Shown: positions 23,986-28,018 of the stretch, one piece after another | Layout of the letters: each line of letters starts with the position of its first letter | How positions within the stretch are numbered: position 1 is the stretch's first letter | Origin: Microcystis aeruginosa W13-11 | GTDB taxonomy: Bacteria; Cyanobacteriota; Cyanobacteriia; Cyanobacteriales; Microcystaceae | Reading direction: 5' to 3' | DNA length: 28,018 bases | Assembly: GCA_009995705.1 (NCBI GenBank) | Contig: JAADBR010000040.1 | Span: forward strand, 1-28,018 | Made by a program: the position numbers and the translations under genes | The notes under the pieces: generated by a model | The model's input: the letters and a program-made list of their open reading frames with translations, nothing else | Databases searched by the model: none | What the model was told of the DNA's origin: nothing

Positions 23986-24762
23986 ATGTCCGGCCTAAAT
24001 AAAGAAAATCTTAAACTAGAAACTCTTACCCTGTTTCAAAAATATCAAAAAACAGGGGATAATAAGTTTCGGGATCAAATTATACGGTTAAACCTAGGAT
24101 TAGTCAGAAGGGAAGCTCATCATTGGGTCAATCAATGCCATGAAAATTACGAAGATTTAGTGCAGGTCGGCTGTATGGGACTGATTCGGGCGATCAAACG
24201 TTTTGACAGCAGCAAAGGTCATGCTTTTAGTTCCTTCGCTATTCCCTATATTCGTGGCGAGATTCAACACTATCTGCGCGATAAAGGTTACACAGTTCGC
24301 ATTCCTCGTCGTTGGCTAGATTTAGGCAGACAAGCGACAAATATGCGTCGCGATTTCCAAACTATCCACAATCGTCAACCCAATGATACGGAAATCTCCC
24401 TCGCTTTAAATATTTCGATCGAAGAATGGCAAGAGGTAAAACTGGCTTTCCAAAACCGTGAACCTCTTAGTCTCGATGCGACGGTTAATAACGATGAAGA
24501 TAATAACACCTGTTTAAAAGACATCGTTCCCGATCCTGGTTATCGCAGCTTTCAACTTTGTCAAGAGGATCGCATTCGTTTACAACAGGCACTGGCTCAA
24601 TTGGAAGAGAAAACCCGTTATATTCTCGAATTTGTCTTCCTTAAAGATCTTACTCAACGGGAAACCGCCGAACAATTAGGCATTAGTATCGTTACCGTCT
24701 CCCGTCGGGTAAAAAAAGGTTTAGAAATGCTCAAGGAAACCATGCTCCAAGAGGCATTTTAG
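23986..24762 (+). CDS. sigF: Group 3 sigma factor, SigF-like
   Basis: 258-aa alternative sigma-70 factor of the sporulation/flagellar (SigF/SigB) type. Region 2: NLGLVRREAHHWVN...YEDLVQVGCMGLIRAIKRFD and FSSFAIPYIRGEIQHYLRDKG; region 3 around IPRRWLDLGRQ; region 4: LEEKTRYILEFVFLKDLTQRETAEQLGISIVTVSRRVKKGL. Cyanobacterial SigF controls motility, pili and stress genes (Synechocystis). No anti-sigma gene is adjacent. ATG 23986 lacks a strong Shine-Dalgarno. The symbol is by family resemblance. Confidence 0.85.
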   Translation: MSGLNKENLKLETLTLFQKYQKTGDNKFRDQIIRLNLGLVRREAHHWVNQCHENYEDLVQVGCMGLIRAIKRFDSSKGHAFSSFAIPYIRGEIQHYLRDKGYTVRIPRRWLDLGRQATNMRRDFQTIHNRQPNDTEISLALNISIEEWQEVKLAFQNREPLSLDATVNNDEDNNTCLKDIVPDPGYRSFQLCQEDRIRLQQALAQLEEKTRYILEFVFLKDLTQRETAEQLGISIVTVSRRVKKGLEMLKETMLQEAF

Positions 24763-24793
24763 TCCAATTATCGGTTCTCATAGCAAGTCCGTT

Positions 24794-24817
24794 ATTAACT
24801 CCCAATTCAACTTTAAA
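24794..24817 (-). repeat. 24-bp dispersed repeat, copy 2
   Basis: Reverse-complement match to 3754-3777 (22 of 24), between two convergent genes. Confidence 0.6.
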
Positions 24818-24867
24818 GACTCAGTTATGAATCTTTTTTCCCTGCTCCGATGCTCCCCTCTCCTAGC

Positions 24868-26028
24868 TTATCTTGGCTCCAATAGCAAGTAATTTAAAAC
24901 CCCGGCTAAATATTCATACTGCTCGATCGAATTATAGTAGTGGGCAGAAATTCTCACAATTAATGATGCTTCTCCCCAGGGAATTATCGGGACTTCAATC
25001 TGATATTTTTCCCACAGTTGTCTGGATAAATCTTCTGCTATCCAAGCATAACTAGAAATTAGAATTGAGGACATCGATCCGATCATTGATTCTGGACAGG
25101 GATAATTGACCTGCAAGGCATGGCAAAGCAAATTTCTGGCTTTTAAAACCAAATTACGATTCCTCGCCATCAGACCCAGTAAACCATCAATAGAGAGAGA
25201 ATTTAAAAACTCGATCGCTTTTGGCACTGATAAATAAGCGCTGGGATCATCGGTTCCCATCCAAGCAAATTCTAACTGAAAACGGGAGCGATCTTGTCGA
25301 GGAGAATTAGCTCCATGGCTAATAGTTAAAGGTCGAATTATTGCCTGTTTATCCCCGCGCACAAAAAGAAAAGCAGCCCCTTTGGGACTACATAACCACT
25401 TATGACAATTAGCAGTATAATAGGTGGGATTAATTGCCCCGATATTAAGGGGTAAAAAACCTAAAGCATGAGCGCCATCGATGAGACTATCAATACCCCG
25501 ATTATTTAATTCTTGCACAATTTCTGCGATTGGCCAAATTAAGGCCGTGGGACTGGTGACATGATCTAAAACTACTAATTTTGTCCGGGGAGAAACAGAT
25601 GCTAAAATTGCTTGACTAATTTCTAAAGGAGACTGTACAGGAAAGGGAATTTTAGCGATAATTACCTTTAAACCCCATCTTTTAGCTATATGTTTAACTG
25701 CATTAGCACAAGCATTATAGGTTTGATCGGTGATCAGAATTTCCTCATTTTCCTGAAATGTTAAGGAATTTAATACTGCATTCACTGCTGTGGTTGCATT
25801 GGGAACAAAGACTAAATCATCGCTATTTACACTGACTAAATCCGCTAATTTTTGCCTAGTAATATCTAATAAACCCTCTAATTCTCTCCCCAAAAATACT
25901 AAAGGTTGTCTTTCCATTCGTTCCCGCAATTGTTGCTGATAATCCAAGACTATTCTAGGGGTTGCACCATAGGAACCATGGTTGAGAAAATAAATATTAT
26001 CGGGAATTAACCAAGAATTTTTAGACAT
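24868..26028 (-). CDS. Class V aminotransferase-fold PLP enzyme (isopenicillin N epimerase-like)
   Basis: 386 aa, fold type I PLP enzyme. N-terminal IYFLNHGSYGATP is the typical start of the CefD/class V group; PNATTAVNAVL binds cofactor phosphate; VLDHVTSPTALIWPI and LIDGAHALGFLPL (Asp184, His187) contact the pyridine ring; NCHKWLCSPKGAAFLFV carries the Schiff-base Lys210. Substrate cannot be read from sequence; relatives include epimerases and cysteine desulfurases. Convergent with the SigF-like gene; no neighbouring biosynthetic genes. Confidence 0.9.
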   Translation of the reverse strand: MSKNSWLIPDNIYFLNHGSYGATPRIVLDYQQQLRERMERQPLVFLGRELEGLLDITRQKLADLVSVNSDDLVFVPNATTAVNAVLNSLTFQENEEILITDQTYNACANAVKHIAKRWGLKVIIAKIPFPVQSPLEISQAILASVSPRTKLVVLDHVTSPTALIWPIAEIVQELNNRGIDSLIDGAHALGFLPLNIGAINPTYYTANCHKWLCSPKGAAFLFVRGDKQAIIRPLTISHGANSPRQDRSRFQLEFAWMGTDDPSAYLSVPKAIEFLNSLSIDGLLGLMARNRNLVLKARNLLCHALQVNYPCPESMIGSMSSILISSYAWIAEDLSRQLWEKYQIEVPIIPWGEASLIVRISAHYYNSIEQYEYLAGVLNYLLLEPR

Positions 26029-26120
26029 AATTTGATTTTATTGAGAACTAGAAAAAATATCTGAAAAATTACCTGTTGTACTCAAATACTGACTAGCTAG
26101 TATATTTATGACATAATTAC

Positions 26121-26261
26121 CTATTTTTGAAAACGATGAATAATTTCAGTGACAAAAGTTTCTCCATCTATGAGAGGATGATTTTCTGGAGATTGATATT
26201 TTCCCGTTTTCACTTTCCGTTGAATTAGATGCTCTTGTTGTCGGGTAAGATGTAGGTTCAT
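26121..26261 (-). pseudogene. Truncated ParD-type antitoxin remnant
   Basis: 46 codons: MNLHLTRQQEHLIQRKVKTG then KYQSPENHPLIDGETFVTEI. The first 25 residues resemble ParD/CC2985 antitoxins (LTxEQExxIQxxVxTGxYxS), but the following helix that normally ends in EALRLL is missing and no toxin gene is adjacent. Too short for an intact antitoxin; could be a small surviving protein. Confidence 0.5.
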
Positions 26262-26456
26262 GGGTAAGTATTATGACTATCTATTGAGAAAATCAGCGGC
26301 TCTCTTCTTCTTTGTGTGATCAGTTTAACTTATATAGGAGCACTCAATCTTTGTGTCTTTGTGGTTCGTTCCAAGGACTGTATCTTAGAAAGCATTTTAC
26401 CCACCAAACCGAAGAGAGCCAATCAACTTTACCTTAATTTTAAGCTAAATATCAAC
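26262..26456. other. Intergenic region downstream of the sigma-70 gene
   Basis: No supported gene; with 26029-26120 this is mostly AT-rich sequence around the antitoxin remnant. A short plus-strand frame at 26316-26501 has no family resemblance. Confidence 0.3.
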
Positions 26457-26484
26457 AAAAAAAGCTCTCCAAGAAAAAGGAGAG
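26457..26484 (-). terminator. Rho-independent terminator of the sigma-70 gene
   Basis: On the minus strand CTCTCC and GGAGAG arms (26465-26470 and 26479-26484) with an 8-base loop are followed by C/T and seven T, 26 bases after the stop of the gene. Confidence 0.85.
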
Positions 26485-26510
26485 AGAAGAGAACGAGTTA
26501 GAAAAAATTA

Positions 26511-27644
26511 TTAATGTAACCATCCTTTCAGACGACGTGCGACTTGAGGACGACGTAATTTTCGCATCGCTTTAGTTTGAATTTGACGTACTCGTTCGCG
26601 AGATAAATTGAACATTCCCCCCACTTCCTCTAGGGTATAGGGTTGACTGGTAGCTAAACCATAACGGAGGGAGATAACATCTTTTTCCCGTTCCGTGAGA
26701 ACATCACTTAAAACTGCGAAAATTTCTTGACGCATCATCATCTCATTCATTTTATCTTCGGGAAGTTGTAGATCATCATCTTCCAAAAGATCCACTAATT
26801 CCGTATCTTCTCCCTTCCCTACACGATGATTTAAAGAGAGAGATTGACGACGTAATTGTAATAATTGCCGCAATTGTTCGGGAGTTATTTCTAACGCTTC
26901 CGCGAGTTCCCGTTCATTGGGGTTGCGCTGTAAATCTTGCTTGAGAATGCGCTGCGCTTTTTTGAGTTTATTGAGTTTTTCGACAATGTGAATCGGTAAA
27001 CGAATTGTCCGCGCATCGTTAGCAATGGTGCGGGTGATTGCTTGTCGAATCCACCAATAAGCATAGGTAGAGAATTTATAACCTTTATTGGGATCGAATT
27101 TTTCGGCCGCACGGTTGAGTCCGATCGCACCTTCTTGAATTAAATCTAAGAAAGGAACCCCACGATTTAAATAGCGTTTAGCGATAGAAACCACCAAGCG
27201 CAAATTAGAACGAATCATTTTCCTTTTAGCTGTTCGTCCGCGATAAAGACGGTTTTCCAGTTGACGTTCATTATCTAATTCTAAAGCGATCGCCCATTCT
27301 GTTTTCGTCGGGGGACGATGTAAATTTTCTTGCAGTTTTTGGCGTACTTCTTCCGCTTCCATTAGAAACTTAACCGAGTAGGCTAATTCAATTTCTTCTT
27401 CCGCACTAAGCAGGGGATAACGAGCCATTTCTTTAAAAAATGCGCCAACAGTATCTTCATTGCTGCCTTTATCGTATCCCGTTCCACTACTCCCACGAGT
27501 GTTTTTTAGGGTTTCCGGCAAAGATTCAGTCAGATCCTCGTCAGTTCTTTCATTAAAATCCATGCTGTCTGGTTCTAAAGGATTTGTCTGCAGGGCAATG
27601 ATTTGATTAAAATTATCATCAGTGGCTAGTTTAGAGATTTTCAT
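26511..27644 (-). CDS. RpoD/SigA-family sigma factor, group 2 (SigC-like)
   Basis: 377 aa from ATG 27644 (GTG 27650 is an alternative). Full sigma-70 layout: region 1.2 DTVGAFFKEMARYPLLSAEEEIELA; region 2 NLRLVVSIAKRYLNRGVPFLDLIQEGAIGL and KGYKFSTYAYWWIRQAITRTI; region 3 LPIHIVEKLNKLKKAQR; region 4 LTEREKDVISLRYGL...YTLEEVGGMFNLSRERVRQIQTKAMRKLR. There is no large acidic region 1.1, and the N-terminus differs from the primary SigA, so a group 2 factor is likely; FFKEMARYPLL suggests SigC, but I cannot prove the subtype. Ends at a strong terminator. Confidence 0.9.
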   Translation of the reverse strand: MKISKLATDDNFNQIIALQTNPLEPDSMDFNERTDEDLTESLPETLKNTRGSSGTGYDKGSNEDTVGAFFKEMARYPLLSAEEEIELAYSVKFLMEAEEVRQKLQENLHRPPTKTEWAIALELDNERQLENRLYRGRTAKRKMIRSNLRLVVSIAKRYLNRGVPFLDLIQEGAIGLNRAAEKFDPNKGYKFSTYAYWWIRQAITRTIANDARTIRLPIHIVEKLNKLKKAQRILKQDLQRNPNERELAEALEITPEQLRQLLQLRRQSLSLNHRVGKGEDTELVDLLEDDDLQLPEDKMNEMMMRQEIFAVLSDVLTEREKDVISLRYGLATSQPYTLEEVGGMFNLSRERVRQIQTKAMRKLRRPQVARRLKGWLH

Positions 27645-27915
27645 AAGCACTTATGGATGGAGTGGGGTTATAATAGCGGGGAAAAACTTAGTTTCTCCCA
27701 ATGGGCTGATTGTTACATTGAATTTTCGGGGAGCAGATTTTTTAAACGTTTTCTTAATTAATGGCGGTCATTTCTGGGATACAATTAGGCACTTCTGTGT
27801 GGATTGTTACAAATCGCTCAACCAGATAATCAGATTTTCTGGTGAATAGGGGAGACTTTCAGGGTTTCCACTTATACACTCTAACTAGGGTTTTTGGTAT
27901 TTGACTAGTAGTCTG
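27645..27915. other. Upstream region of the sigma-70 gene
   Basis: Likely holds the sigma-gene promoter. Short plus-strand frames here are not supported. The IS630-type element begins near 27905, about 260 bases upstream of the start codon. Confidence 0.35.
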
Positions 27916-28018
27916 TCAAGTTTGAATTGAGGGATAGAGTTTTTTTAACTTAATACGAGCATCAGCAGTAGTAAATCTCCAGTCAACTGAATTTGACTTT
28001 TCATTTCGATTTTCTTCC
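27916..28018 (-). CDS. IS630-type transposase, C-terminal end (runs off right edge)
   Basis: 34 codons ending at a TGA (27916-27918): EENRNEKSNSVDWRFTTADA then RIKLKKLYPSIQT. The WxFTTADARIKLKxLYP ending is typical of IS630/Tc1-like transposases of cyanobacteria. ACTAGTAGTCTGTCAAG just after the stop is probably the terminal repeat. The rest lies outside the window, so integrity is unknown. Confidence 0.75.
   Translation of the reverse strand, partial: EENRNEKSNSVDWRFTTADARIKLKKLYPSIQT

Overview
This is cyanobacterial DNA, most likely a Microcystis aeruginosa chromosome (genus inferred; no search could be run). The evidence is a phycobilisome rod-core linker next to a CpcS-type bilin lyase, NdhL with its DUF3007 partner, two cyanobacterial sigma factors, scattered GCGATCGC (HIP1) sites, and many small inverted-repeat elements and decayed insertion sequences.

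Layout. Positions 1-6400 are mostly conserved genes: a partial DUF3782 protein, queG overlapping a HAD phosphatase, tRNA-Leu(UAA), ndhL-DUF3007-RimB-like protease, a solitary Mrr-type nuclease, then cpcS and cpcG. From 6500 to 8000 lies a decayed IS4-type transposase that is itself split by a 121-bp MITE with a target duplication. From 8002 to 17374 is an accessory ribosomal-peptide (RiPP) cluster. From 17700 to the end the window returns to housekeeping genes: a [2Fe-2S] protein, an Asr1405/Asl0597-like small protein, an RNase H-ACT fusion, an AI-2E family permease, tRNA-Ala(GGC), hisF/ruvB (divergent), a SigF-like sigma factor, a class V aminotransferase, a group 2 sigma-70 factor, and the tail of an IS630-type transposase at the edge.

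The RiPP cluster is the most interesting part. On the plus strand a stand-alone helix-turn-helix protein, a 906-aa peptidase-containing ABC exporter (cNMP-binding-like + C39 peptidase + ABC), an HlyD adaptor and a parvulin-type prolyl isomerase form one unit. On the minus strand are a 58-aa double-glycine precursor peptide (13821-13997), which is easy to miss, and a two-gene operon encoding an APH-fold kinase and a HopA1-family protein. APH + HopA1 pairs are the split Ser/Thr dehydratases of thioamitides (TvaC/TvaD) and class V lanthipeptides. The proposed pathway is: the precursor is made, its few Ser/Thr residues are phosphorylated and eliminated by the pair, one Cys may then close a lanthionine-type ring, the C39 domain cuts after Gly-Gly, and the exporter with HlyD secretes the 20-residue product. 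No dedicated cyclase is visible. MITE and IS debris lies between the precursor and the kinase/HopA1 operon, so whether the two halves still work together needs testing.
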